In this document: positions 15,776 through 24,357 of the stretch, piece after piece
How the letters are laid out: each line of letters starts with the position of its first letter
How positions within the stretch are numbered: the stretch's first letter is position 1
Source: Mycetocola lacteus
GTDB taxonomy: Bacteria; Actinomycetota; Actinomycetes; Actinomycetales; Microbacteriaceae
DNA: 64,000 nt
Direction of reading: 5' to 3'
Assembly (NCBI RefSeq): GCF_003667575.1
Contig: NZ_RCUY01000015.1
Coordinates: 124,001-188,000, forward strand
Program-made: the position numbers and the translations under genes
Notes under the pieces: generated by a model
Seen by the model: the letters and a program-made list of their open reading frames with translations, nothing else
The model's database searches: none
What the model was told of the DNA's origin: nothing

Positions 15776-16581
15776 GGAAGCGCGAGGCGCTCGCGCAGGA
15801 ACGCCACCGTGCGCGCCCGCGCCTCGGCGGCGGGATGTCCGGGCCGCTCGCGAACCTCGCCGGTCAGGACCGAGTGTGCACCGCGGGAAAAGCCGCCGGG
15901 GTTCCCGGGTGAGGAGTCCAGTTCGATGACCTCGAAGGCATCGCCCAGGGCCGCCGCAATCGTGGCGAAGCGTTCGCGTGGGACCGTCTGATCCTCGCTG
16001 AAGCGAAGTCCCAGGGCGCACACCGATCCAGCCGCAGCCCGGGCGGCCACCCGGTCCAGCTCATCCGGGGACATCACCGGGTCGAGCCTGCGAGCCCGTC
16101 CCAGCGGAAACGGTGCCGCGGGCTGGCTGACCACCGAGGCCAGCACGCTCTCCGAGGCCGCGGCGGCGAGCGCAAACCCGCCGGTGAAGCACATCCCGAT
16201 TACCCCGACGCCCGGACCCGGCGTGCGCGCGGCCAGATCCGTGGCGAGGGCCCGCACGTAGTCGGCCACCGGTCGGTGTGCGCCGGTGGCAAACGCCCGA
16301 AACTCGGTTGAGACGCACACCTTGGCCACCGACTGTGCCAGGTAGCCGGGAGAAGCCGGACGGCCGGGATCCCCAAACAGCGAGGGGATGACCACGGTGA
16401 ATCCGTTCTCCACCAGGTGGTCGGCAAACCCCATTACCTCTGGGGTCATGCCCGGGATCTCGGGCAGCAGGACGATTCCCGGCCCCGATCCCCGTTCGAA
16501 GACCTCATGGGTAATCTCGCCGGCGACGAAGGGGGCGCGGGTCCAGCCGGTGAGCCCGGCGATGGGGGCATGCTCGCTCAT
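15766..16581 (-). CDS. Dienelactone hydrolase family protein
   Basis: 271 residues, alpha/beta-hydrolase fold. The nucleophile elbow is GVIGMCFTGGFAL, with Cys as nucleophile as in dienelactone hydrolases; the acid and His are probably in the segment ELDSSPGNPGG...GAHSVLT near the C terminus. The preceding strand IVLLPEIPGMTPEVMGFADHL is typical. The substrate is unknown; family members cleave dienelactones or other cyclic esters. The 3' end lies in an 18-bp tandem repeat, so the C-terminal residues may vary between strains. Confidence 0.87.
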   Translation of the reverse strand: MSEHAPIAGLTGWTRAPFVAGEITHEVFERGSGPGIVLLPEIPGMTPEVMGFADHLVENGFTVVIPSLFGDPGRPASPGYLAQSVAKVCVSTEFRAFATGAHRPVADYVRALATDLAARTPGPGVGVIGMCFTGGFALAAAASESVLASVVSQPAAPFPLGRARRLDPVMSPDELDRVAARAAAGSVCALGLRFSEDQTVPRERFATIAAALGDAFEVIELDSSPGNPGGFSRGAHSVLTGEVRERPGHPAAEARARTVAFLRERLALPAA

Positions 16582-16637
16582 GAGGTCAGTGTATCCAGAT
16601 CATCCGCGAACACGCCCCGAAATGTGAGCGTGGTGTT

Positions 16638-17807
16638 CTAACCTTCGCGGCCTGCACCGGGACCCGGAACCACCGCGTAAATGTGCGGCGATGCCCATCC
16701 CGAACGTTCGAACGCCGCGCTCACCGCGGTACTCACGGTCTCGGCCAGCGCGATGGGTACCAGGGCGATGGCCGAGCCTCCGAACCCGCCCCCGGTCATC
16801 CGCGCGCCCAGTGCGCCGTGCGCCAGCGCGGTGTCCACGGCCGCATCCAGCTCGGGGCTGGAGATCTCATAGTCGTCCCGCATCGAGACGTGGCTTGCGG
16901 TGAGCAGCGGACCGATGTCCTCGAGTCTGCCCGCATCCAGCAGGGCCACGACGTCCTGAACCCGGGCGTTCTCGGTGACAACGTGCCGGACCCGACGCCG
17001 GGTTTCGGGATCTAGCAGGTGCGCACGCTCGGCGAAGTCCTGGGCCGAAACCTCGCGCAGCGAGGAGACCTCAAGCACCCGCTCGCCGAGGCGGCAGGAG
17101 GCCACCCGATCGCGATATCCCCCGCTCTCATGGGCGTGAGTCACGCGGGTGTCGATGACCAGTAGGACCAGGTCCCGGGCGGCCAGATCCAGGGGAACCT
17201 GTCGGGTGCTGCGGTCCAGGCAGTCAAGGAACAGGCCCGAACCCGCCGTGGCCAGCAGCGAGGCCGACTGGTCCAGGATCCCGGTGGGTGCGCCCACAAA
17301 ATCATTCTCGGCCTCGTGGCAGATCTGCACCAGTTCCGGGCGATCCAGCCCGGCACCGGCCAGATCGTTCACCGCAACGGCGATCGCGCACTCCACCGCC
17401 GCGGAGGAGGAGAGTCCGGCCCCGACCGGCACATCCGAGTGCAGCAGTACGTCGAGCCCGGGCAGGGTAATCCCCCGCCGAGCGAACGCCCAGACGACCC
17501 CGGCCAGATAGCGCGCCCAGCCTCCGTCCCCGCTAAAGCCCGTATCCTCCGCGGTCAGCTCATCCAGGCGCACGCGTACCGGGGCGGCACCCGCGAAGGT
17601 GCTCTCCAGCACGGCCTCGCCACCGTGGGTCACGCGTACCGCCACCCGGGCTCTGGCGGTGATCGCAAAGGGCAGGGCGAATCCGGCGTTGTAATCGGTG
17701 TGCTCACCGATTAGGTTTACCCGGCCCGGGGCACTCCAGATGCCGTCGGCATCGGCACCGAAGCGGTTCTGGAACTCGGCGTCCAGGGTGGTCGCGGCGG
17801 CACTCAT
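16638..17807 (-). CDS. galK: Galactokinase
   Basis: 389 residues, GHMP kinase. Phosphorylates galactose at C1 with ATP. Signature GRVNLIGEHTDYNAGFALP near the N terminus, the ATP loop PVGAGLSSSAAVECA, substrate-linked GILDQSASL and the C-terminal GARMTGGGFGGSAIALVP. Its start overlaps the galT stop by 4 nt, so galT-galK is translated as a coupled pair, transcribed from the divergent galactose promoter region near 19000. Confidence 0.96.
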   Translation of the reverse strand: MSAAATTLDAEFQNRFGADADGIWSAPGRVNLIGEHTDYNAGFALPFAITARARVAVRVTHGGEAVLESTFAGAAPVRVRLDELTAEDTGFSGDGGWARYLAGVVWAFARRGITLPGLDVLLHSDVPVGAGLSSSAAVECAIAVAVNDLAGAGLDRPELVQICHEAENDFVGAPTGILDQSASLLATAGSGLFLDCLDRSTRQVPLDLAARDLVLLVIDTRVTHAHESGGYRDRVASCRLGERVLEVSSLREVSAQDFAERAHLLDPETRRRVRHVVTENARVQDVVALLDAGRLEDIGPLLTASHVSMRDDYEISSPELDAAVDTALAHGALGARMTGGGFGGSAIALVPIALAETVSTAVSAAFERSGWASPHIYAVVPGPGAGREG

Positions 17808-18943
17808 GCGCGGGCTCCTTCGACATACGGGGTGGTGGCGCGCAGGCGGGCGGCGGTCTCCTCGGGGATCACATCACCAATGAACGCACCCATTGCGGCC
17901 TCCGATCCGGCCAGATACTTGAGCTTATCGGCGGCACGGCGCGGGGAGGTGATCTGCAGGTGCAGGCGCGCCTCGGCGCGGTCGGGATGGGTGGACGGAG
18001 CCTGGAACCAGGCCGAAATATAGGGGGTGCGATCGCCGTACAGGGCGTCGATACCGCGCACCAGTCGCAGGTACATGTCGGCGAGCTCATCGCGTTCGGT
18101 TGCGGTGAGCTCATCGAGGGTGCCCACGTGACGGTTGGGGTAGAGGTGAACCTCGATCGGCATCCGGGCCGAGAACGGCACAAACGCGGTGAAGTATTCA
18201 CCCCGCTCAAGGATCCGTTCCCCGGAGGAAAGCTCACAGTCCAGGATGTCGGCAAACAGGTTTCCGCCGGTACGTGCCCGATGCTCGGCCGCCTGGGCGA
18301 GCAGGATTCGGGTGGTCGGGGTCACAAACGGATAGGCGTAGATCTGCCCGTGCGGGTGGTGCAGGGTCACGCCAATTTCGGCCCCGCGATTCTCGAACGC
18401 GAAGACCTGCTCGACCCCCTCCATCGCCCGGAGGTCGGCGGTGCGCTGAGCCCAGGCGGCCACGATGGTGCGCATCCGCTCGATGGACATATCGCTCAGG
18501 GAGGCCTCGTGATTGGACCCAAACACGATCACCTCGCAGCGCCCGGCGGCCGGACGAACCGCCCCGAGACCCGGGCTCAGGTCCACCGGTGCGGGTTCGG
18601 GCCCGAAGGAGGGGAACCGGTTTTCAAACACCGCGACGTCGTAGTCTGCGGCGGGAATCTCGGTGGCGTGGCCGGGACGGGTGGGACAGATCGGGCACAG
18701 GTCGGTCGGGGGCAGGTAGATCCGGGTCTGCCGGTGGGCGGCGAAGGCAACCCAGTCTCCACGCAGCGGGTCGTAGCGCATGGTCGAGCCCGCGCTCTCG
18801 GTGTCCCCCGCGTGCGAGCCGGGGCGCGGCGGGAGGTCCCGGGTGTCGGCGGGCGGGTCACTCAGCGTGTGTCCGGCATCGGCGAAGTAGATCAGCTCGC
18901 GCTCATCGGCGAGGACTGTGCGGAGCAGGGCGACATCGGTCAT
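17804..18943 (-). CDS. galT: Galactose-1-phosphate uridylyltransferase
   Basis: 379 residues. Exchanges UMP between UDP-glucose and galactose-1-phosphate. The HIT-like active site VTLHHPHGQIYAYPF has the His-Pro-His nucleophile triad, and CPICPTRPG near residue 75 supplies a pair of zinc-binding cysteines. Further conserved parts are VFENRFPSF, EVIVFGSNHEASL and PIEVHLYPNRHVGTL. ATG at 18943 has AAAGGTG upstream; a much longer open frame reaches back through the promoter region and is not coding. Confidence 0.95.
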   Translation of the reverse strand: MTDVALLRTVLADERELIYFADAGHTLSDPPADTRDLPPRPGSHAGDTESAGSTMRYDPLRGDWVAFAAHRQTRIYLPPTDLCPICPTRPGHATEIPAADYDVAVFENRFPSFGPEPAPVDLSPGLGAVRPAAGRCEVIVFGSNHEASLSDMSIERMRTIVAAWAQRTADLRAMEGVEQVFAFENRGAEIGVTLHHPHGQIYAYPFVTPTTRILLAQAAEHRARTGGNLFADILDCELSSGERILERGEYFTAFVPFSARMPIEVHLYPNRHVGTLDELTATERDELADMYLRLVRGIDALYGDRTPYISAWFQAPSTHPDRAEARLHLQITSPRRAADKLKYLAGSEAAMGAFIGDVIPEETAARLRATTPYVEGARA

Positions 18944-18976
18944 GCGAAACACACCTTTCAGAATCGAACAAAACCG

Positions 18977-19006
18977 ATCATATACACACATTCCCACTTG
19001 GCTCAA
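18977..19006 (-). promoter_or_regulatory. Promoter of galT-galK
   Basis: On the minus strand, TTGAGC (complement of 19001-19006) and TATGAT (complement of 18977-18982) are 18 bp apart. Its -35 overlaps that of the opposing deoR-galE promoter (TTGGCT at 18998-19003), so polymerase binding should be mutually exclusive. Confidence 0.6.
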
Positions 19007-19050
19007 GGGGATAATTCGGGCATAATGAACACGTTCGCACACATTCGCAC
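18998..19050 (+). promoter_or_regulatory. Promoter of deoR-galE with a direct repeat downstream
   Basis: TTGGCT (18998-19003), 17-bp spacer, CATAAT (19021-19026). Downstream of the expected start, TTCGCAC occurs twice (19034-19040 and 19044-19050), each followed by A or G, a possible binding site for the DeoR protein encoded next. Confidence 0.6.
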
Positions 19051-19064
19051 GTTTGATGAGGCCC

Positions 19065-19883
19065 ATGACCGAGATGCTCCCGCCCCAGCGGCACACGCTG
19101 ATCCTTGAGCGCCTGCGCCGGGATGGCCAGGTTCGCGTGACCACCCTCGCGAGCGATCTGGCGGTCTCGGAAATGACCGTCCGGCGCGACCTGGGGATCC
19201 TCGCCGAACGCGGAGACCTAGTCAAAACGCACGGCGGCGCGACCCTCCCCGGCGGCACCACCAGCAGCGAACCCGGCTTTGCCCATAATCTCGGTGTGGC
19301 CGCCGACGAGAAGGAACAGATCGCCCGCCTGGCGGCCGAACGGGTGCACCCCGGAATGTCGATCGCCCTCAATGCGGGCACCACCACGCACACCCTCGCC
19401 CGGCGCATCGCCCACGTGCCGGGCCTCACCGTGGTCACCAACTCCCCGCGCATCGCCGCGGTATTCGATGAGGGTGGCACCGGCCAGACGGTGATCCTCA
19501 CCGGCGGCATCCGCACCCCCTCCGACGCCCTGGTTGGCCCCTACGCTGTCCACACACTGCGCGCGCTGCGCGTGGACATCTGCTTCCTCGGTGTCCACGG
19601 GGTCAGCCCCGAGGGCGGGCTCACCACCCCCAACCTGCTTGAGGCCGAAACCAACCGCGCGTTTATCGATGCCGGTGCCAGCGTGGTGGTGATAGCCGAC
19701 CATCACAAGTGGGGAGTCACCGGGCTCTGCCAGATTGCCGAGCTGGAGGCCGCGGACGTGTTCCTCAGCGACGCGGGCCTGGCCGATGCCGCACGTGATC
19801 GGCTGGCCGAATCCATCGACAGCGTAATCCGGGCGGGCGAGCACCCCGATGCCGCCGCCACTCAGACAGGAGAAAACGAATGA
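19065..19883 (+). CDS. DeoR-family sugar-phosphate-responsive repressor of the galactose locus
   Basis: 272 residues from ATG 19065; ATG 19056 and TTG 19053 are in frame and also possible. N-terminal helix-turn-helix RHTLILERLRRDGQVRVTTLASDLAVSEMTVRRDLGILAERG; effector domain with SIALNAGTTTHTLARRI, VVTNSPRIA, TGGIRTPSDALVGPYA, the family's sugar-phosphate site. It probably senses a galactose phosphate or related sugar phosphate and controls both divergent gal units (inference from position). Its stop overlaps galE by 4 nt. Confidence 0.9.
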   Translation: MTEMLPPQRHTLILERLRRDGQVRVTTLASDLAVSEMTVRRDLGILAERGDLVKTHGGATLPGGTTSSEPGFAHNLGVAADEKEQIARLAAERVHPGMSIALNAGTTTHTLARRIAHVPGLTVVTNSPRIAAVFDEGGTGQTVILTGGIRTPSDALVGPYAVHTLRALRVDICFLGVHGVSPEGGLTTPNLLEAETNRAFIDAGASVVVIADHHKWGVTGLCQIAELEAADVFLSDAGLADAARDRLAESIDSVIRAGEHPDAAATQTGENE

Positions 19884-20839
19884 CCTGGTTAGTCACCGGC
19901 GGCGCCGGCTACATCGGTGCCCACGTGGTGCGGGCCCTCCGCTCGGCGGGCCTCACCCCCGTCATCTACGACAACCTGGTGACCGGGCTGCCCGAGTTCA
20001 TCCCCGCCGGGGTCGCCTTTGAGCGCGGCGACATCCTGGATCGCGATGCCCTGCGCGCCGCAATGGTCACCCATCGGGTCACCGGGGTGATCCATGTGGC
20101 CGGTTATAAGTTCGCCGGAGTCTCGGTTGAGCGTCCACTCCACACCTACGCCCAGAACGTCACCGGGACGGCGACGGTCCTGGAGGTCATGGCCGAGCTC
20201 GGGATCTCCCGGATCGTGTTCTCGTCCAGTGCCGCGGTCTACGGCACCCCACACACGGATCTGGTCACCGAAGCCACCGCCACCGCCCCCGAGTCTCCGT
20301 ACGGGGAGTCCAAGCTGATCGGCGAGTGGCTGCTGCGCGATCAGGGTGTGGCCGCGGGCCTGCGCCATGTGAGCCTGCGCTACTTCAACGTGGTGGGGTC
20401 CGGGGAGCCCGGGCTCTGGGATGCCAGCCCCCACAACCTGTTCCCGCTGGTGATCGCCGCCCTGCGAGCGGGCAAAACCCCGCGCATCAACGGCATCGAC
20501 TACAACACCCCCGACGGCACCTGCGTGCGCGACTACGTGCACGTAGCCGACCTGGCCCACTCCCATGTGGCCGCCGCGCGAGCCCTGGATGCGGGCACAC
20601 CGCTGGCCCCGGTTTACAACCTGGGCAGCGGAGACGGGGCCTCGGTCAGGCAGATCATGGACGAGATGGCCCGGGTCACCGGTATTGCCTTTGACCCGAT
20701 CATTGGACCGCGACGGGCGGGAGATCCCGACCGTATCGTGGCCGACGGATCGGCCGCCGCCCGGGATCTGGAGTGGGAGATGCGCCACTCACTCGCCGAT
20801 ATGGTGTCCAGCGCCTGGCAGGCCGGGACACCGAGCTAA
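19880..20839 (+). CDS. galE: UDP-glucose 4-epimerase
   Basis: 319 residues, extended SDR. Interconverts UDP-glucose and UDP-galactose with bound NAD. Rossmann motif GGAGYIGAHV (GxxGxxG), serine region VFSSSAAVYG, catalytic YGESK (YxxxK), and RYFNVVGSG and VRDYVHVADLA typical of GalE. Translationally coupled to deoR. A terminator follows 11 nt after the stop. With galT and galK it completes the Leloir route. Confidence 0.95.
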   Translation: MTWLVTGGAGYIGAHVVRALRSAGLTPVIYDNLVTGLPEFIPAGVAFERGDILDRDALRAAMVTHRVTGVIHVAGYKFAGVSVERPLHTYAQNVTGTATVLEVMAELGISRIVFSSSAAVYGTPHTDLVTEATATAPESPYGESKLIGEWLLRDQGVAAGLRHVSLRYFNVVGSGEPGLWDASPHNLFPLVIAALRAGKTPRINGIDYNTPDGTCVRDYVHVADLAHSHVAAARALDAGTPLAPVYNLGSGDGASVRQIMDEMARVTGIAFDPIIGPRRAGDPDRIVADGSAAARDLEWEMRHSLADMVSSAWQAGTPS

Positions 20840-20850
20840 CCGGTGCACTG

Positions 20851-20883
20851 AATCCGTGTGTGGGACCCGCACACGGATTTTTG
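20851..20883 (+). terminator. Intrinsic terminator of deoR-galE
   Basis: A 10-bp stem (AATCCGTGTG at 20851-20860 with 20870-20879) and 9-nt loop, ending in a short T run (the last T pair of the stem plus TTT). Confidence 0.8.
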
Positions 20884-20983
20884 TGCCCATCGGACATCGC
20901 CTCACCGGTTACACGACAGCTTCCCCCAAAACCGATCCAACCCAACCAGGCTGGATCGGTTAGGACACATAAAGGGGATGATC

Positions 20984-23335
20984 GTGGAACATACATCGGA
21001 AAGGCGGGCCGACAAGCACCCGCAACGCACAGCATCGCACCGGGTGCGACGCACACTCGCTGCCGCCGCTACCCTCGCGCTCGGTGCGGGCGTCCTGGTC
21101 CTGGTGGCCAGCCCCGCACAGGCAGAACAAAACGAAAAGTACGCGTATGCCGCGACCCCCGATCCGGGGACCAACCGGCCGCACGAGTGGTACGTCTACG
21201 TCAAGGCCGGTGAGCAGCTGCGGGTACAGGCCGGCATGCACAAGCCCGACTCCACCGAGAGCTGGGACCGTGATGGCCAGCGTGCGTTCTACACGATCAC
21301 CGATCCCTCGGGGAACCTGGTGGACACCAACGACAACGGCTACCCGGAAAACACCCCGGCCGCCGGCGGACGCGAGGCCGGCATCTCGATGCTGGACCCC
21401 GATGACAAACAGCCCGCGATCATCACCGCCACCGCCGCCACCGAGGGCGTCTACCGGGTGGCCATTCGAAACTTCTGGAAGGACGCTCGAGTGGGCTCCT
21501 TCCCGTGGAAAATCGCGGTCTCCGAAAACGGTGTGGAGCACAGCGGACGGGTGTGGACCAGCCGCTACCAGCTGATCGAGAACTGGCCTCCCGGCCCGCC
21601 GATCCTCAACCACCCGGCCCGTCACGGCCTGGACCTCGACTACTGGTTCGTCTCGGACCTGGGCTATAAGTACAAGCTCGCCCTGAACGGATACGTGGGG
21701 TGGACCTCCTCGATCGAGGCCAGCCTGCTGGGTAACACCGACAACCAGTGTGTCTCGCTCTACCGCTCGGTGGTGGACACCGAGGCCAGCACGGCCACCT
21801 GTGATGACCTGTACAAGCTGTTCTTCGAGGCCCCCGCGGCGGACCTGCCCGCAACCGCAAAGATTGCCACGGCCAACGCCAGCAACGCGGCCCCCACCGG
21901 AACCAGCAAGACCATCGCGCTGGCACCCACCCCGGTTGAGCCGAAGCTGACCATCGACGGCTTCACCTCCGACGGAAACGCCGCCGCCCCCAAGGCGGGC
22001 ACGTTCACCTACACCCTCAAGGACTTTGCCGGAAACTACACCATCAAGGTGGATACCGACGGCGATGGCAACTACGACGGTCCCGCGGACATTCTGGTGA
22101 ACCGTTCGGCACTGGGTGGGCAGAGCGACTTCACCTTCGATTTCGACGGCCTGGACAAGAGCGGCGCGGTGATCCCCGAGGGCACCACCATCGCCGCCAA
22201 GATCGTGGTCTCCCAGTACCCCGAACTTCACTTCGTGTTTGGTGATGTGGAGCAGCTCCAGGGTGGCATGACCCTGACCCGTCTGAACGGTGCCACCGGT
22301 CCCCTCGAGGACCGGCTGTACTGGAACGACGTGGACAAGGACGGCAACGCCCTGGGTGCACAGACCTGTAGCACCACCGCTCCCAAGCTGGGCGACCCGG
22401 CGAACCCGGCCGTCAACTACGACCCCAACGATCCGCTGGTGGGTGCCCCGCTCAGCCAGGGTGGACAGCGCTTCTGGGACACCCCGAGCCAGGCCTGCCG
22501 CAACAACAACACCGCGGATCTGGGCTCCTACGGCAACAATAAACTGCTGGACACCTGGACCCACGCGAACGTGCAGATCGAATCCATCGCCAAGGTTGTT
22601 GGACACTCGCTGCAGATCACCAAGAGCGCCGATGTGGCCAGCGCAAGCCAGGGTGACACCGTCACCTACACGCTGACGATGACCAACAACGGCGATGCAC
22701 CGGCCAGTGCCGCCACCGGAAACCCGGCCGCCCTGGTGGATGACCTGACCCAGGTTCTCGCGCAGGCAACCATCGATCCGGCCTCGCTCGCCGCGAGCAT
22801 CAGCGGGGCGGCCACCACCGCCCCGACGCTCTCGGGGACCGAGCTGCGCTGGTCCGGAGATCTCGCCCCGGGGGCCACCGTGACGGTGACCTATACGGCC
22901 ACCATCACCGGCACCACCGCCGCCACCGTGAACAACTTCGCCACCGCGCTGCGTGAGGCCAACGGTCCCGCCCTGAGCGGTGCCGACTGTACCGCGCAGG
23001 GTGCGGCGGTGAGCTTCAACTGTGCGCAGGCACAGGTCTCGGTTGACGCCGTGACGCCCACCCCGACCCCGACCCCGTCGGTCACCCCGGACCCGACCAC
23101 GACTCCGGACCCCACCGTGACTCCGGACCCCACCGGCACCCCGGACCCGACCGCGACCGCCGTTCCGACCGTGATTCCGGTGCCCACCGCAACCGCGAGT
23201 GCGGACCCGGCCGATCCGACCGACCCGCTGGCCCGCACGGGGGCCGAGGCCGCACTCCCGATCGGGATTGCCGCCCTGGTTCTGGCGCTCACCGGATTCG
23301 TGCTCGCCCGTCGCGCACGCCGCACCGAGGCCTAA
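20984..23335 (+). CDS. LAxTG cell-wall-anchored surface protein with DUF11-like domain
   Basis: 783 residues. Signal peptide 1-47 with basic n-region, hydrophobic core (LAAAATLALGAGVLVLVA) and SPAQA cleavage site. A long beta-rich ectodomain follows, then a DUF11-like repeat (LQITKSADVASASQGDTVTYTLTMTNNGD..., ending in ATVTVTYTATITG), a Pro/Thr wall-spanning stretch of PDPT-type repeats, and the sorting signal LARTG (749-753), hydrophobic helix and RRARR tail. LAxTG is the class E sortase motif. AAGGGG abuts ATG 20978 but lies 6 nt from GTG 20984, so GTG is the better start. Likely an adhesin or surface-layer-type protein; no sortase gene is nearby. Confidence 0.85.
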   Translation: MEHTSERRADKHPQRTASHRVRRTLAAAATLALGAGVLVLVASPAQAEQNEKYAYAATPDPGTNRPHEWYVYVKAGEQLRVQAGMHKPDSTESWDRDGQRAFYTITDPSGNLVDTNDNGYPENTPAAGGREAGISMLDPDDKQPAIITATAATEGVYRVAIRNFWKDARVGSFPWKIAVSENGVEHSGRVWTSRYQLIENWPPGPPILNHPARHGLDLDYWFVSDLGYKYKLALNGYVGWTSSIEASLLGNTDNQCVSLYRSVVDTEASTATCDDLYKLFFEAPAADLPATAKIATANASNAAPTGTSKTIALAPTPVEPKLTIDGFTSDGNAAAPKAGTFTYTLKDFAGNYTIKVDTDGDGNYDGPADILVNRSALGGQSDFTFDFDGLDKSGAVIPEGTTIAAKIVVSQYPELHFVFGDVEQLQGGMTLTRLNGATGPLEDRLYWNDVDKDGNALGAQTCSTTAPKLGDPANPAVNYDPNDPLVGAPLSQGGQRFWDTPSQACRNNNTADLGSYGNNKLLDTWTHANVQIESIAKVVGHSLQITKSADVASASQGDTVTYTLTMTNNGDAPASAATGNPAALVDDLTQVLAQATIDPASLAASISGAATTAPTLSGTELRWSGDLAPGATVTVTYTATITGTTAATVNNFATALREANGPALSGADCTAQGAAVSFNCAQAQVSVDAVTPTPTPTPSVTPDPTTTPDPTVTPDPTGTPDPTATAVPTVIPVPTATASADPADPTDPLARTGAEAALPIGIAALVLALTGFVLARRARRTEA

Positions 23336-23374
23336 ACCCCGGAGCCTGGATCACGAAGCCGGGCACACCGAGCC

Positions 23375-23404
23375 GGGGCCTCAAGACCTAGGTCTTGAGG
23401 CCCC
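23375..23404. terminator. Perfect 30-bp palindrome, likely bidirectional terminator
   Basis: The sequence is its own reverse complement over 30 bp, centred on CCTAGG. It lies 39 nt past the surface-protein stop codon and between convergent genes. There is no T tract. Confidence 0.65.
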
Positions 23405-23415
23405 GCGTCTCACGC

Positions 23416-23450
23416 ACCGCGCCCCCTCACTTTCGGTGAGGGGGCGCGGT
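23416..23450. terminator. Second strong hairpin between convergent genes
   Basis: A 15-bp perfect stem (23416-23430 with 23436-23450) with TTTCG in the loop, 11 nt after the preceding palindrome. On the minus side it lies 17 nt past the nuclease stop codon, so one hairpin may serve each gene. Confidence 0.7.
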
Positions 23451-23467
23451 TACGTTGTACGCGGGGG

Positions 23468-24265
23468 CTAGCCGACCAGGGGCGAGCGTGCGGCCTGCTG
23501 ATCCGGGCAGGATGCCAGAATCTCGCCGATTCGATCGTGCTCGGCCTGGGTCATCCACAGCCCGTAGGCGGCCTTCACCGAAACCTGTCGGGCCACATAC
23601 CCGCACCAGGATGCTCGGCTCGGCGGCAGCCAGGTCGCCGCGTCACCGTCACCCTTCTTGGTATTGGTGGGGCCATCCACGGCAAGCAGGTTGATCGGAT
23701 CGTTGGCCAGTTCTCGACGACGCTCATCGGTAAGGCCCTGCGCTCCTGTTTGCCAGGCGTTTTTCAGCGCAACCACATGATCGATCTGCACCGCCTGCGA
23801 GGTCTTTTCCCCGCGCTCAAAGGTGATCCGGTTACCGGTATAGGGGTCGTCCAGAATGCCGCTCATGACCCGGCAGCCGCCACGGGTGGTCACCTCGGTG
23901 AGGTCGCGGGCGAGGATGTCGTTGCGGGTGTCACACCCGTTTTTCTCCACGTCAAACCAGGCGGTTCCGAACCGGGCGACCCGGTCATATCCGGTTCCGG
24001 GGGCGCGGCCGCGGACCGGGATGGTGGCCAGGAGGTCGCGAGCATTACCCGCCGACTCGAATCCGGCCGGGAACGCGTCGGTGCCCCCGGTGCCCGAAGC
24101 TCCCGGAGTACCCGGAGTACCCGACGCCACGGTGCCGGGGGTCGGATACGGCTGCGCCTCGGTCTCCCCGAGCGAGAGCGCCCCAACAATCAGGGCCGCA
24201 ATCAGTGCCGGAATCGACAGCAGTGCGGCGGTTTTGGAGGTGGGGCGACGACGACGGGCAGACAC
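23468..24265 (-). CDS. Secreted HNH/DUF1524-type nuclease
   Basis: 265 residues from GTG 24265, which has AGAGGA 6 nt upstream. An N-terminal hydrophobic helix (AALLSIPALIAALIVGALSLG) acts as signal peptide or anchor, followed by a Gly/Thr/Pro linker. The nuclease core includes the beta-beta-alpha metal motif TSQAVQIDHVVALKNAWQTGAQ, then NDPINLLAVDGPTNTKKGDGDAATWLPP and CGYVARQVSVKAAYGLW. Four cysteines outside the linker probably form two disulfides outside the cell. Paralogous to the nuclease at 26408-27649. It may degrade extracellular DNA for nutrition or competition; the target is unknown. Confidence 0.85.
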   Translation of the reverse strand: MSARRRRPTSKTAALLSIPALIAALIVGALSLGETEAQPYPTPGTVASGTPGTPGASGTGGTDAFPAGFESAGNARDLLATIPVRGRAPGTGYDRVARFGTAWFDVEKNGCDTRNDILARDLTEVTTRGGCRVMSGILDDPYTGNRITFERGEKTSQAVQIDHVVALKNAWQTGAQGLTDERRRELANDPINLLAVDGPTNTKKGDGDAATWLPPSRASWCGYVARQVSVKAAYGLWMTQAEHDRIGEILASCPDQQAARSPLVG

Positions 24266-24357
24266 AACAAATCCTCTGATGGTGGGGTGGGTGGAACCGG
24301 AGCGCGGCCCACACCCATCAGACCATGAGCCACCGACCTCGGGGCCCGCACACTCCG

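Noticed and set aside
14897-16021. Minus-strand ORF of 374 residues through the 18-bp repeats
   Set aside because: Overlaps rnhA and the hydrolase out of frame; reads as repeat-driven low complexity, not a protein family.
23375-23404. 30-bp perfect palindrome as a phage attachment or recombination site
   Set aside because: No integrase or tRNA nearby; position between convergent genes fits a terminator.
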